From the NCBI GenBank assembly GCA_046565505.1, contig JBKHYJ010000025.1, positions 1 through 64,000 on the forward strand: a stretch of 64,000 nt of DNA, written 5' to 3'. This document shows positions 1 through 7,821 of the stretch, piece by piece. The notes under the pieces are model-generated. The model saw only the letters and a program-made list of their open reading frames with translations. It had not been told where the DNA came from and searched no databases. Origin of the DNA: JBKHYJ01 sp046565505. GTDB taxonomy: Bacteria > Acidobacteriota > Blastocatellia > UBA7656. Made by a program: the position numbers and the translations under genes. How positions within the stretch are numbered: the first letter of the stretch is position 1; each line of letters begins with the position of its first letter.

Positions 1-1
1 A

Positions 2-214
2 GAGCAGCGGGCCGAGTCTAACCTCAGGGCTTGGGATGTCGAGACGTTCGCCCCGAGGGTCAGGGAGGCGCGCGTCAACCAGTTCACTGGCGCTCACTCC
101 TTCCTCATCAAGCCCCTTTTCGCCGGCCGCGCTTATTTAAAAAATTTCCTCCACAAAGTCCGTTTCACGAGAGAGTGTCGTAGCCTGGTCGCGTCTGCGG
201 GGCCCGGGGTCTAA
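2..214 (+). CDS. C-terminal end of an unidentified protein (5' truncated by the window edge)
   Basis: Frame 2 is open from the left edge to a TAA at 212-214 and gives 70 residues of ordinary mixed composition (for example AWDVETFAPRVREARVN and FLIKPLFAGRAYLKNFL). The other two plus frames carry stops within the same stretch. The basic/aromatic tail ending KNFLHKVRF is reminiscent of the C-terminus of a membrane-associated glycosyltransferase, but nothing diagnostic is visible and I do not assign a function. It runs in the same direction as the biosynthetic cluster that follows, separated from it by 321 bp. Confidence is moderate because only the end is present. Confidence 0.4.
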   Translation, partial: EQRAESNLRAWDVETFAPRVREARVNQFTGAHSFLIKPLFAGRAYLKNFLHKVRFTRECRSLVASAGPGV

Positions 215-535
215 TGGAGAGCAAACATACATAAGTAGTTCCCGAATAAATAGTTAATCCTAGATACAGGCCATCCTTATAGCTGCCAAGCAGCTTCCCC
301 GCGCGGGCTTAATTCTTGAGGGCAGAGGACTGCCGGCCGGTCATAATTTAAACAAATAACATTGGCCCAATGCGGTGGTTTTTGATACCGTATTGGCTGA
401 CAAAATAACGCGGCGGCGGCGGCCCGGGGCGAATCCGGGCTACCCGCTCGCGAAGCAAATTTATATAAGAGATATCGGCGGGAGGTCATGTAATGTCGTT
501 TACTTTTAGCGACATCATTCGAAAGGGGGCTTACT
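215..535. other. Leader/intergenic region upstream of the biosynthetic cluster
   Basis: No convincing gene is visible. The stretch is AT-richer than its surroundings and presumably contains the promoter of the AurF-like operon. A small inverted repeat lies just before the start codon (separate entry). A 70-codon minus-strand open frame at 277-489 has no recognisable features and was not accepted. Confidence 0.5.
493..515. promoter_or_regulatory. Inverted repeat just upstream of the AurF-like gene
   Basis: ATGTCG (493-498) and CGACAT (510-515) form 6-bp arms around an 11-nt AT-rich spacer. They end 20 bp before the start codon and just ahead of the ribosome-binding site AAGGGGG. This could be an operator half-site pair or a short leader hairpin. 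Six-base arms also occur by chance, so the call is weak. Confidence 0.25.
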
Positions 536-1417
536 ATGAATAGCGCTGTAGAACCGGATGCCTTCGCTAAGATTTTAGATAACGTGGTCCAGCTTTCTAT
601 CTCGGGCTACTATAATCCATATAAGTCTTTCGAATGGGTTGATAGCTTGCCCGACGAGCAGTGGTGGATGTCTCGCGACCTTATGTCGGTCTACGGCACG
701 CAGAAAATGGAGCAACTCACGGAGGCGCAATTGATGCTCTTAAGCAAGTGGGAGAGCATTAATTTCTACAGCCTCAATATACATGGCATTAGAGAACTTA
801 TGATGGAGGTCACGAAGCGCATACATTCGCCAGGCTTTGAAGTGCCTTCCGAGTTTTTTCACCATTTTCTCGGCGAAGAGAACGAGCACATGTGGTTTTT
901 CGCCCAGTTCTGCCTGAAATACACCTCGAAAATTTACCCGGACAGAATGAGGATGGACCCTGAAACGCTCGAGCCTGACGTGGAGAGTTTCCTGGTTTTC
1001 TCGCGCATTTTAATCTTCGAGGAAATCGTCGATTACTTCAATATCCGCATGGGCAGGGACAACACGCTCCACCCCTTAATCCGTAAGATCAACAGCATCC
1101 ACCACCAGGACGAGTCGCGCCATGTAATTTTCGGGCGGCAGATGGTTGAGCACCTCCATTCAAAACTTCGGGCGAAATACAGTCAGGAGAGGCTGCTAGA
1201 ACTCGAGCAATACCTTAAACGTTATTTGTTATCAATCATACAATCTCTATACAACCCTGCCGTATACAGGGACGCGGGTATACCTGACCCTTACGATTTC
1301 CGGCTGGAGCTGATGAACGACCCGGCCCGCAAGCCATACCATGAACGCTTCGTGAAACGAAACGTAGATTTTTTCATCAAGAGCGGAATCTTCAAACAGG
1401 AGGAGCCTTTCTTATGA
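536..1417 (+). CDS. AurF/CmlI-like non-haem diiron N-oxygenase
   Basis: A 293-residue ferritin-like protein with the carboxylate/histidine pattern of the AurF family, which oxidises amines to hydroxylamine, nitroso or nitro groups. Visible candidate ligands are E73, the EENEH motif (E115 and H118), E162/E163 in the segment FEEIVDYF, and the segment HHQDESRH (H189/H190, E193, H196). These form the two ExxH pairs plus bridging carboxylates. The start at 536 follows AAGGGGG. The stop overlaps the start of the carrier protein gene (ATGA at 1414), so the two are translationally coupled, and the next gene is a carrier-protein ligase. From this context I infer that the substrate is an aminoacyl group held on the carrier protein. 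CmlI also works on a carrier-bound substrate, which supports the idea. The exact product oxidation state cannot be read from sequence. Confidence 0.85.
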   Translation: MNSAVEPDAFAKILDNVVQLSISGYYNPYKSFEWVDSLPDEQWWMSRDLMSVYGTQKMEQLTEAQLMLLSKWESINFYSLNIHGIRELMMEVTKRIHSPGFEVPSEFFHHFLGEENEHMWFFAQFCLKYTSKIYPDRMRMDPETLEPDVESFLVFSRILIFEEIVDYFNIRMGRDNTLHPLIRKINSIHHQDESRHVIFGRQMVEHLHSKLRAKYSQERLLELEQYLKRYLLSIIQSLYNPAVYRDAGIPDPYDFRLELMNDPARKPYHERFVKRNVDFFIKSGIFKQEEPFL

Positions 1418-1668
1418 GTGCCATACAGGCGGACGCGCTATCACAAATTAAAGCATGGCTTCTGGCCAGGACTCAGGCGTTCACAGACATCGATATGGAT
1501 TTGGACATAATAGAGAACCGAATAGTCGATTCGCTGAGCCTCATGGAGTTCCTCTTCTTCCTGGAAAAAGTCAGCGGCCGCGACCTCGCTTCTTACGCTC
1601 AGTCGGCAAATTCATTTCGCACGCTTCGTTTGATTCGGGACAATATCCTAGAGGGAGCGCAGGTATGA
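1414..1668 (+). CDS. Free-standing acyl/aminoacyl carrier protein
   Basis: An 84-residue acidic helical protein with the carrier-protein motif DSLSLMEFL. S40 is the predicted phosphopantetheine attachment serine. The length is typical of a discrete ACP/PCP. It overlaps the oxygenase upstream by four bases (ATGA) and the ligase downstream by another ATGA, so the three proteins are probably made together in fixed ratio. The neighbouring ligase belongs to a family known to charge stand-alone carrier proteins with amino acids rather than tRNA. This ACP is therefore the likely acceptor and the platform on which the AurF-like enzyme works. The sequence does not say which amino acid is loaded. Confidence 0.88.
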   Translation: MSAIQADALSQIKAWLLARTQAFTDIDMDLDIIENRIVDSLSLMEFLFFLEKVSGRDLASYAQSANSFRTLRLIRDNILEGAQV

Positions 1669-2501
1669 CCGACAAGGCGCTACTTGACGTAAAGCATGGC
1701 CTGGCTACGCTCGGGCCCGGGGCGATCCGAATACGAGAGCTCCTCGAAGCACGGTTCCTTGGCTGGGCGGCCGATTGTAACGCGACCAAGATGCTTTTTC
1801 CGCCCCTCATGTCCGTCGAAGACCTCAGCAAACTGGACTATTTCCGCAACTTCCCGCACCTCGCGTTAGTGGTGAGCCGCATACGCGAAGAGAACCTTCA
1901 GGATGATTATAGCGCCGCGGGCGACATCGAAAGCATTTCAAACTCTCACATGGCGACGGGCGAATACGTGCTGCCTTCGGCGGCTTGCTATAACGCGTAC
2001 ATCTTCCTGCGCGGCACGACTCTCGAAGAGCCCACTTACATAACGACCGTGGCTAGCTGTTTCAGAAACGAGGTCGAATATAAGGGCCTGCAAAGGCTTT
2101 GGGGCTTTTCCATGCGCGAGATCATATGCGTAGGCCCTATCGAAGCGGTTCAGTCTCACCTCGGGGAATTCAAACAGCGCATACTACAATTCGCTAATCA
2201 AATCGAACTCCCCTTGAACACTCAGGTGGCTACCGACCCATTCTATCAAACCCAGAGCGCCCGCACGTTGATGCAGCAGTTGTTCCCGGTCAAAGAGGAG
2301 TTTGTTTACGGAGAATCAGTCGCCATTGCGTCGGTAAATTTTCACAGGAACTTTTTTGGCGAGCGGTGCTCGATTACGATGGCAAACGGTCAGGCCGCCT
2401 TCTCCGGCTGCGTCGCTTTCGGCATCGAGCGGTGGATACATGCGTTGCTAGAGCACTTCGGAGGGGATGTGGATTTAATTACAAAAACGCTCGCGCGTTA
2501 G
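1665..2501 (+). CDS. Class-II aaRS-like amino acid:[carrier protein] ligase
   Basis: A 278-residue protein resembling the catalytic core of atypical seryl-tRNA synthetase with no tRNA-binding domain. Motif 2 is visible as CFRNE at 132-136 followed by GLQRLWGFSMRE at 141-152. Motif 3 is GIERW at 253-257. C132, E152 and C249 are candidate zinc ligands equivalent to the Cys/Glu/Cys set of this family. Homologues in Bradyrhizobium and Agrobacterium activate glycine or alanine with ATP and transfer it to a small carrier protein. The start was placed at 1665 because it overlaps the ACP stop as ATGA and begins the conserved region; a longer frame from 1455 would overlap nearly the whole ACP gene. 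Inferred role: loads the amino acid that the diiron oxygenase modifies. Confidence 0.85.
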   Translation: MTDKALLDVKHGLATLGPGAIRIRELLEARFLGWAADCNATKMLFPPLMSVEDLSKLDYFRNFPHLALVVSRIREENLQDDYSAAGDIESISNSHMATGEYVLPSAACYNAYIFLRGTTLEEPTYITTVASCFRNEVEYKGLQRLWGFSMREIICVGPIEAVQSHLGEFKQRILQFANQIELPLNTQVATDPFYQTQSARTLMQQLFPVKEEFVYGESVAIASVNFHRNFFGERCSITMANGQAAFSGCVAFGIERWIHALLEHFGGDVDLITKTLAR

Positions 2502-3092
2502 AATCATTCTTGTTTGATGAGCACGTGAATTCTGGCCCGGTATCGATCAGTCATACATAATAAGAACATTACGAAATGGCCCCGCGGGCGGACTGATAAT
2601 CGCCCGCTTCAAGCGTTGTAATCCAACCCATAGCTATACGGCAGGCACCTGGCGCTCGACCCATTCGCGTCAAGAACCTATCGGAGCATTAATCGGCAGC
2701 AGAGAAACGAAGGCCCGCCGGGGCTTTCCTGACAGGCCGCGCGACGCCCGCCGGGCGCCTCGAAATTTTGTAGACGACGAAACACACCCGGGTGGAATTT
2801 GAAAGACCCTTCGGCCCCACGAAATGGTCACAATCATTTGGCCCGCACCCGTCGGGGAAACCATCACAGGGCGAGAAAGAGCGAGTTGACAAAGGCCTCA
2901 CCCCTTTGCCAGTTGAGTGAGCCGCGCACGGGCCTCCGAAAGGTTGCAGGAGGCCTTTAACCCTCTAACAAAGATTTCGCGACAAAAATCTAACCAAATT
3001 CTAGAGATTCGGCGCTGATTGAACCCTCAGACGGGTTTCAATCCGATGCGTACCTTTTTACGAATCACCAAGGCTGCACAGGAGGCTAAATT
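2502..3092. other. 591-bp gap between ligase and radical SAM genes
   Basis: No gene seen. A GC-rich inverted repeat (GCGGGCG at 2584-2590, CGCCCGC at 2601-2607, 10-nt loop) lies 82 bp after the ligase stop. It could attenuate or end the first transcript, but no T-run follows. The rest is GC-rich with short minus-strand open frames that look random. The region ends with a strong ribosome-binding site (AGGAGG) before 3093, so a separate promoter for the radical SAM gene is plausible, although I could not pick out convincing -35/-10 boxes. Confidence 0.45.
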
Positions 3093-4559
3093 ATGCATAT
3101 CACATTTGTCCACACGCCGATGGCTACTTTGCCAGTCCTCGAGCGCAAAACTTTTTGGCAGAATTTTGATATTCAGTACCACAGCGCGCACCCCGGGTTA
3201 CGCCACATGAAAAATAACCTGTGGGAGCTCCCGCACTGGATGCACTGGCTCGGAGGGGTCCTCGTGCACGAGGGTTATAATGACCTGAACGCCATAGACT
3301 TCTATACGTCCGAGACCGCGCTTAGCGGCATCAATAAGGAGAAGGTCTCGCAGGTCCTGGCCGATAACGAATCGGACGTATACCTGTTCTCACCGATGAC
3401 ACCGAACCTCCCATTCGCCTACGAGATCGCCGACGTAATCAAAGAGCTTTATCCGAAGAGCACCGTCGTGTTCGGCGGCGTGGTCGCGACCCCGTTGCAC
3501 AGGGAGCTGGCTAAGCACAAGAGCATAGATTATGTCGTCTACGACAGGGGAGAATACGCGCTGCCGGCCTTGCTGAAGGCGATCGAGACCCGATCCGACA
3601 TAACCAAGGTCGGGAACTTGACGTACAGAATGCGGGACGGCGAAGTGGTGACGAATCCCTACAAGTATCCCTACCCGGACGTGAACCAGATACCTTTCCC
3701 GAAGATCGACCTTTTCCCCCGGTCCGTGGGCGAGGACATACGCTACCTCAGGCAGGTCTACGCGCTGGGCTGTCCCTATAAATGCTCGTTCTGCACGATT
3801 CAGACAATCGGTCGCAAGGCGGACTATTTCGCCATAGACCGCGTGCTGGCGGAGATCAGGGCCTACAGGGCCTACTATGGCGAGCACCACAACATCTACT
3901 GGGGTGACGAGACGTTCACGGTGAGCGCCGAGCGCACGATACAACTGTGTAACGCGCTGGAGGCGGAGGGCAATATTAACTATGACTGCCAGACGCGCCT
4001 GAATTGCCTCACGGATGACAGGGTCCTGAAGGCGCTTAGCCGGAGCGGCTGCCGCTGGGTTGAAATAGGCCTGGAGACCGGGAATCAGGAGAGTCAGAAC
4101 CTCTTCAAACAGCGCGTCAAGCTCGACCCGACCGAGGAAATCCTGACGAAGGTGCGCGACGCCGGCCTCGCCACCTGCGCTTTCATGGTCAACGGCTTCC
4201 CGAACCAATCGATTGATGACATGAAGCGCTCGGTCGATTGGGTCTGCGACCTGATAACGAAGGACCTGCTGCAGGCCTCTTACTTTTTCGGCCTCGTGCC
4301 TTACCCCGGCAGCGACCTGTTTGAACACCCGGAAAGGTACGGGATGACGCTTCATCATTACGATTTCAAACTGTATCACGAAGAGATGCCGCCGGTGTTT
4401 ACTTCCTTGTACGCCAAACCGGACGAGGCGTATCAGCAATTCCTGGACGGCGTGAGCGCCATAGGCCAGGCGATGGGCAAGAAACCATACTTCGGCGAAA
4501 AGCCTGCCGAAGAGGAGTTGGCGGCGTTCGGAACTTTCTGGTCAGACCCGCACGTCTAA
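3093..4559 (+). CDS. B12-binding-domain radical SAM enzyme
   Basis: A 488-residue class-B-type layout: an N-terminal Rossmann-like B12-binding domain (about 1-200) followed by a radical SAM barrel. The cluster motif is CPYKCSFC (C227, C231, C234), which holds the [4Fe-4S] cluster that cleaves SAM. Typical barrel segments IYWGDETF and WVEIGLETG follow. The N-terminal domain contains VVFGGVVATPL, matching the cobalamin fold, but no DxHxxG motif, so any cobalamin would bind without the usual lower His ligand. Members methylate unactivated carbon or phosphorus, or do radical ring chemistry. The start at 3093 follows AGGAGG. Its position inside the oxidase/NRPS cluster suggests C-methylation or rearrangement of a building block. 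The substrate is unknown. Confidence 0.85.
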   Translation: MHITFVHTPMATLPVLERKTFWQNFDIQYHSAHPGLRHMKNNLWELPHWMHWLGGVLVHEGYNDLNAIDFYTSETALSGINKEKVSQVLADNESDVYLFSPMTPNLPFAYEIADVIKELYPKSTVVFGGVVATPLHRELAKHKSIDYVVYDRGEYALPALLKAIETRSDITKVGNLTYRMRDGEVVTNPYKYPYPDVNQIPFPKIDLFPRSVGEDIRYLRQVYALGCPYKCSFCTIQTIGRKADYFAIDRVLAEIRAYRAYYGEHHNIYWGDETFTVSAERTIQLCNALEAEGNINYDCQTRLNCLTDDRVLKALSRSGCRWVEIGLETGNQESQNLFKQRVKLDPTEEILTKVRDAGLATCAFMVNGFPNQSIDDMKRSVDWVCDLITKDLLQASYFFGLVPYPGSDLFEHPERYGMTLHHYDFKLYHEEMPPVFTSLYAKPDEAYQQFLDGVSAIGQAMGKKPYFGEKPAEEELAAFGTFWSDPHV

Positions 4560-4635
4560 GCCGCCTCATTCGCCGCGTCTCGGCCCGGGGCTTCGAGGGA
4601 ACCGTCTCTCGCCGCGGCCTCGGGTTTTGCGTGCC

Positions 4636-4654
4636 GGGGCTCGACCGAAGCCCC
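4636..4654 (+). terminator. Possible hairpin after the radical SAM gene
   Basis: GGGGCT (4636-4641) pairs with AGCCCC (4649-4654) around a 7-nt loop, 77 bp past the stop. It is followed by TGGGGTTTG, not a clean U-run. At most a weak terminator or pause site between the radical SAM and diiron oxidase genes. Confidence 0.25.
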
Positions 4655-4749
4655 TGGGGTTTGCTAACGCGATTTACCGCGCCATAGCCCGGCTGTCACG
4701 GGCGCCCGTCGGCTGACAAACTACAATTCTAGCTCTCGGAGGAAAATAC

Positions 4750-5637
4750 ATGACGAATCAAGCCGCCACTGCGACTTCGGATCACCTGGCAATCGCGAAC
4801 GCGATCTCCGCGTTCAATAAGAAGCACCCGGAGACTTACACGGAATGCGTAGATATCCTGCTCGATATGCTGAAGGCTCACTTCCCCAGCCTGACGCTAG
4901 AGACCAGCCCGATTATGGCTAATCTCGACGCGTGGAACGCCGACGACCTGGCCTTCGTGCTCGTCGAGTATTCCGGATGGCTCAACGAGACGATACACAT
5001 GTTTCTAGACGCCCGCATTCGTATCTATTGGGAATCCGTGCGCAAGGAGATCGAGCGCAATGTGGGCGAAGAGATGGGCGACCTCACGGGCGGTGTGCCG
5101 CACCTTGAGTTGATGCGCCAGGGCTATTTCAAGGACCTGGAGATCGAAACCGATAACACCAGCCAATCGCCGATAACTCAAGACTTCATAAACAAGATGC
5201 GACAGGTCTTTAAGCATAAAGACAACGCGTTCGGGGCGGGCGCGCTGCTGGCCTTCGAGTCCGTAGCCACCGAGGAATTCAAGGTCGTAAATAACCTCCT
5301 GCGCCGGCGCAAGGCGCTGCTGGGGAGCGAGATAGCGAAAGATTCGCTGACCGAAATCTATATAGCCGGACACGTCATGCCCGAAGGCGATGGCGTACAC
5401 CCGGAGGACCTGCATTACGAAGGCATGCGGCACGCCATCGAGCCTCACATCAACGCCCAGAACATACACAAGTTTATCAAGGGGTTCTTTTCCGTCTGCA
5501 TAAATATCAACATCTGGTGGGAGCGGCTCGTCGTCGAGACCTTCTATCAGAAGGTGAGCCGCGAAGAGCTGTCGGTCACCGACATTGAGACGGTCGATAT
5601 AGATGGCCTGTTAAAGCGGAAGTCGGCGCACTCCTAG
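4750..5637 (+). CDS. Haem-oxygenase-like diiron oxidase (HDO superfamily)
   Basis: A 295-residue all-helical protein with the spaced carboxylate/His pattern of haem-oxygenase-like diiron oxidases (SznF central domain, CADD, UndA, BesC relatives). Candidate ligands are E73 in LVEYSGW, E107/E108 and H118 in the segment EEMGDLTGGVPHLE, E170 in FESVATEEF, and H217/H222/H228 in the segment VHPEDLHYEGMRH. The GGVPH signature is typical of the branch annotated in natural-product clusters. HDO enzymes N-hydroxylate, fragment or desaturate amino-acid substrates. The start at 4750 follows GGAGG. From memory, fragin (ham) and leudiazen (mgo) clusters pair such a protein with an AurF-like N-oxygenase and an NRPS, so an N-N or N-O forming role is a reasonable inference. 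The exact metal ligands need a structural alignment. Confidence 0.75.
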   Translation: MTNQAATATSDHLAIANAISAFNKKHPETYTECVDILLDMLKAHFPSLTLETSPIMANLDAWNADDLAFVLVEYSGWLNETIHMFLDARIRIYWESVRKEIERNVGEEMGDLTGGVPHLELMRQGYFKDLEIETDNTSQSPITQDFINKMRQVFKHKDNAFGAGALLAFESVATEEFKVVNNLLRRRKALLGSEIAKDSLTEIYIAGHVMPEGDGVHPEDLHYEGMRHAIEPHINAQNIHKFIKGFFSVCININIWWERLVVETFYQKVSREELSVTDIETVDIDGLLKRKSAHS

Positions 5638-5855
5638 CGGGTGATTCCGCGGCGGGCGCCGCGACGCTTTAGTTACGAAATGCGGGAACGGCATGCGCAC
5701 AAAAGTCGTAGTTTGTATGGGCGAGGGCCGGGGTGGCGGGACAAGATCGGGAGGCCGAAAGGGGAAGACTCTGAAAGCGGAAGACATGGGTAAGGTCTGG
5801 GAACGATGGCCGTACGCCCGTCGGCCTCATTAGCACAGCATGAGAGGTATCCGTC

Positions 5856-6887
5856 ATGAATCAACTGGTCTTGTCAGATGAAGAAGTCAGAGCCATTAAA
5901 GCGTTGCTGGCTGAAATTATGGCCCGGTATACATCTGCGGAAGATAGTGAATTCTTGAAGGAGGCGGCCGTTTTCGCCCACGAGCTGCCGCGCAGGCTTC
6001 GCAAGTTCCTGGTAGAGTACAAAGTGTTGGAACTGCCGCTCGGCGTATGCTTGATCTCGGGCTTTCCCGTGGACGATTCTAAGATCGGACCGACCCCGAT
6101 GCATTGGGAGCAGAAGGCCGACGTGTCTCCGGCCCTTGAAGAAGAGATCCTGCTCGTGCTGATGGGATCAATCCTCGGCGAAGTCATCGCATGGCTCACC
6201 CAGCAGAATGGCTACGTCATACATGAGGTCCTCCCCATAAGGGAGTTCGAGGACCTCCAAATCAATTTCAGCAGCAAGCAGTATATCACCTGGCACACGG
6301 AGGACGCCTTCCACGAGTACAGAGGCGACTACCTGGCGCTGATGTGTCTGAGGAACCTCGGTAAAGTCGCCACCACTTTCGCCTCCAGTGACATGATCGA
6401 GCTTGACCCCGAGACGGTCAGGGTGTTGTTCGAGCCTCACTTCATCATCCACCCCGACGAGTCGCATTCTGAGCGCCACAAACCTAACCTCGGCAGCAGG
6501 GACAAAGACGCCCCGGCCTCAATCGAGGCGGCATACGAATTAATAAACCACATTCACAAGGAGCCGCAGAAAGTCCCCGTCCTGTTCGGCGACCCGAAGT
6601 CGCCCTACCTCCGCCTAGACCCTTACGTGATGGAGCCGCCATCGGACGACGAGGCGCTGCGCGCTTTCAACCTGCTGACCAAAGTCGTGGACGAGAGGCT
6701 CTCGGAAGTCGTCTTGCAGCCGGGCGACATCTTGTTCATCGACAACTACAGAGTCGTCCACGGCCGGAAGCCATTCGTCGCGAAATACGACGGGTCGGAC
6801 AGGTGGCTGAAGAGGATAAACATCGCCAGGGACCTGAGAAAATCGCGAGGCGCTCGGACGAGCTGCACCTCCCGCGTCATCCTCTAA
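5856..6887 (+). CDS. Fe(II)/2-oxoglutarate oxygenase, VioC/AsnO (clavaminate-synthase-like) type
   Basis: A 343-residue jelly-roll oxygenase. The iron-binding facial triad is H147, E149 (in WHTEDAFH) and H302 (in VVHGRKPF), with R316 in DGSDRW a candidate for binding 2-oxoglutarate. The sequence ITWHTEDAFHEYRGDYL is close to the family that beta-hydroxylates free amino acids such as arginine (VioC) and asparagine (AsnO). The length is normal. The start at 5856 follows GAGAGG. The second NRPS in this cluster has an Asp-type specificity code, so beta-hydroxylation of Asp/Asn is one candidate. A basic amino acid is another, because VioC/OrfP relatives use arginine. Confidence 0.85.
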   Translation: MNQLVLSDEEVRAIKALLAEIMARYTSAEDSEFLKEAAVFAHELPRRLRKFLVEYKVLELPLGVCLISGFPVDDSKIGPTPMHWEQKADVSPALEEEILLVLMGSILGEVIAWLTQQNGYVIHEVLPIREFEDLQINFSSKQYITWHTEDAFHEYRGDYLALMCLRNLGKVATTFASSDMIELDPETVRVLFEPHFIIHPDESHSERHKPNLGSRDKDAPASIEAAYELINHIHKEPQKVPVLFGDPKSPYLRLDPYVMEPPSDDEALRAFNLLTKVVDERLSEVVLQPGDILFIDNYRVVHGRKPFVAKYDGSDRWLKRINIARDLRKSRGARTSCTSRVIL

Positions 6888-6947
6888 TCGGGAATTCATG
6901 CTAAGATGGGCCGGGCCAGAAATCTATAGTCGCACGCGGAGCAGGTC

Positions 6948-7784
6948 ATGGATTATGGCGTCGCCATCTTTTCAACTGAGTATACGGTCCGCCCGGACGC
7001 GCTCGCTCGGATGCTCGAAGAGAGAGGGTTTGAGTCGCTCTGGCTCCCGGAACACACACACGTTCCGACTTGCCGCAGGACGCCCTTCCCCGACGGGCCG
7101 ATCCTCCCCGAAGAGTACAAGCACACTTCCGACCCGTTCGTCGCCCTGGCGGCCGCGGCCCTCGCCACGAGCCGCCTGAAAGTGGCGACAGGCATATGCC
7201 TGGTCGTCGAGCGCGACCCAATAATCACCGCCAAACAGGTGGCGAGTCTCGACAGGCTCTCCCGCGGCCGGTTCATCTTCGGCATCGGCGGCGGGTGGCT
7301 CGCCGAGGAGATGGAAAATCATGGGACAGACTTCCTGAAGCGGTGGCGCGTCCTGCGCGAGCGAGTCCTCGCGATGAAGGAAATCTGGGCGCGCGACGAG
7401 GCCGAGTTTCATGGCGAGTTTGTGAACTTTGATAAGATACGGTCATACCCCAAACCCCTGCAACAGCCGCACCCTCCCATCATACTGGGGGCGGGTGGGT
7501 CCGCGACTCTTGATCGCGTAGCCGAGTTTTGTGACGGCTGGATACCCATCGCCCCGATGCCCGCAAACATAGCCGAACAGATCGCCGCGCTTCGACGGCG
7601 GGCCGAAGCGGCCGGCAGAAACCCCGATTCAATTTCCGTTTCATTTTATGACGCCGAGCCGAAGCGCGCCGTCGTTGACCGGCTTGAACGCGCCGGCGTC
7701 AGCCGTGTCGTCTTCCTGCTGCCATCGGCCGGCAGGGATGTCATACTGCCGCGACTTGATGAATACATGACCTTGATGCGCTAG
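6948..7784 (+). CDS. LLM-class (luciferase-like) flavin/F420-dependent oxidoreductase
   Basis: A 278-residue TIM-barrel protein of the bacterial luciferase superfamily. Recognisable segments are ESLWLPEH, the VATGICLVVERDPIITAKQ strand/helix, the phosphate-binding GRFIFGIGGGWL and the ILGAGGSATLDRVAEFCDGW block. The shape matches the F420-dependent subfamily, but FMN-dependent monooxygenases share it and cofactor choice cannot be settled by eye. In NRPS clusters such enzymes N- or C-hydroxylate substrates or reduce double bonds. It lies 60 bp after the 2OG oxygenase and 37 bp before the first NRPS, so it is probably co-transcribed with them. Confidence 0.82.
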   Translation: MDYGVAIFSTEYTVRPDALARMLEERGFESLWLPEHTHVPTCRRTPFPDGPILPEEYKHTSDPFVALAAAALATSRLKVATGICLVVERDPIITAKQVASLDRLSRGRFIFGIGGGWLAEEMENHGTDFLKRWRVLRERVLAMKEIWARDEAEFHGEFVNFDKIRSYPKPLQQPHPPIILGAGGSATLDRVAEFCDGWIPIAPMPANIAEQIAALRRRAEAAGRNPDSISVSFYDAEPKRAVVDRLERAGVSRVVFLLPSAGRDVILPRLDEYMTLMR

Positions 7785-7821
7785 GTCGGAAACCACGTAG
7801 ACGAGGATTAGGGGGCCAGAG

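Noticed and set aside
1455..1664. Longer reading frame that would start the carrier-protein ligase at 1455
   Set aside because: It overlaps nearly the whole ACP gene in another frame and adds 70 residues that look like antisense/shadow composition; the ATG at 1665 overlaps the ACP stop and begins the conserved part.
2886..2891. TTGACA considered as a -35 box for the radical SAM gene
   Set aside because: No acceptable -10 sequence at 16-18 bp spacing and it is about 200 bp from the gene.
2670..2901. Small minus-strand open frames in the 2.5-3.1 kb gap
   Set aside because: Two overlapping frames of 65-70 codons with no ribosome site or recognisable sequence; likely random.
3390..4439. 349-codon minus-strand open frame
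   Set aside because: Antisense to the radical SAM gene; composition is the Arg/Val/Leu-rich shadow typical of GC-rich DNA and it lacks motifs.
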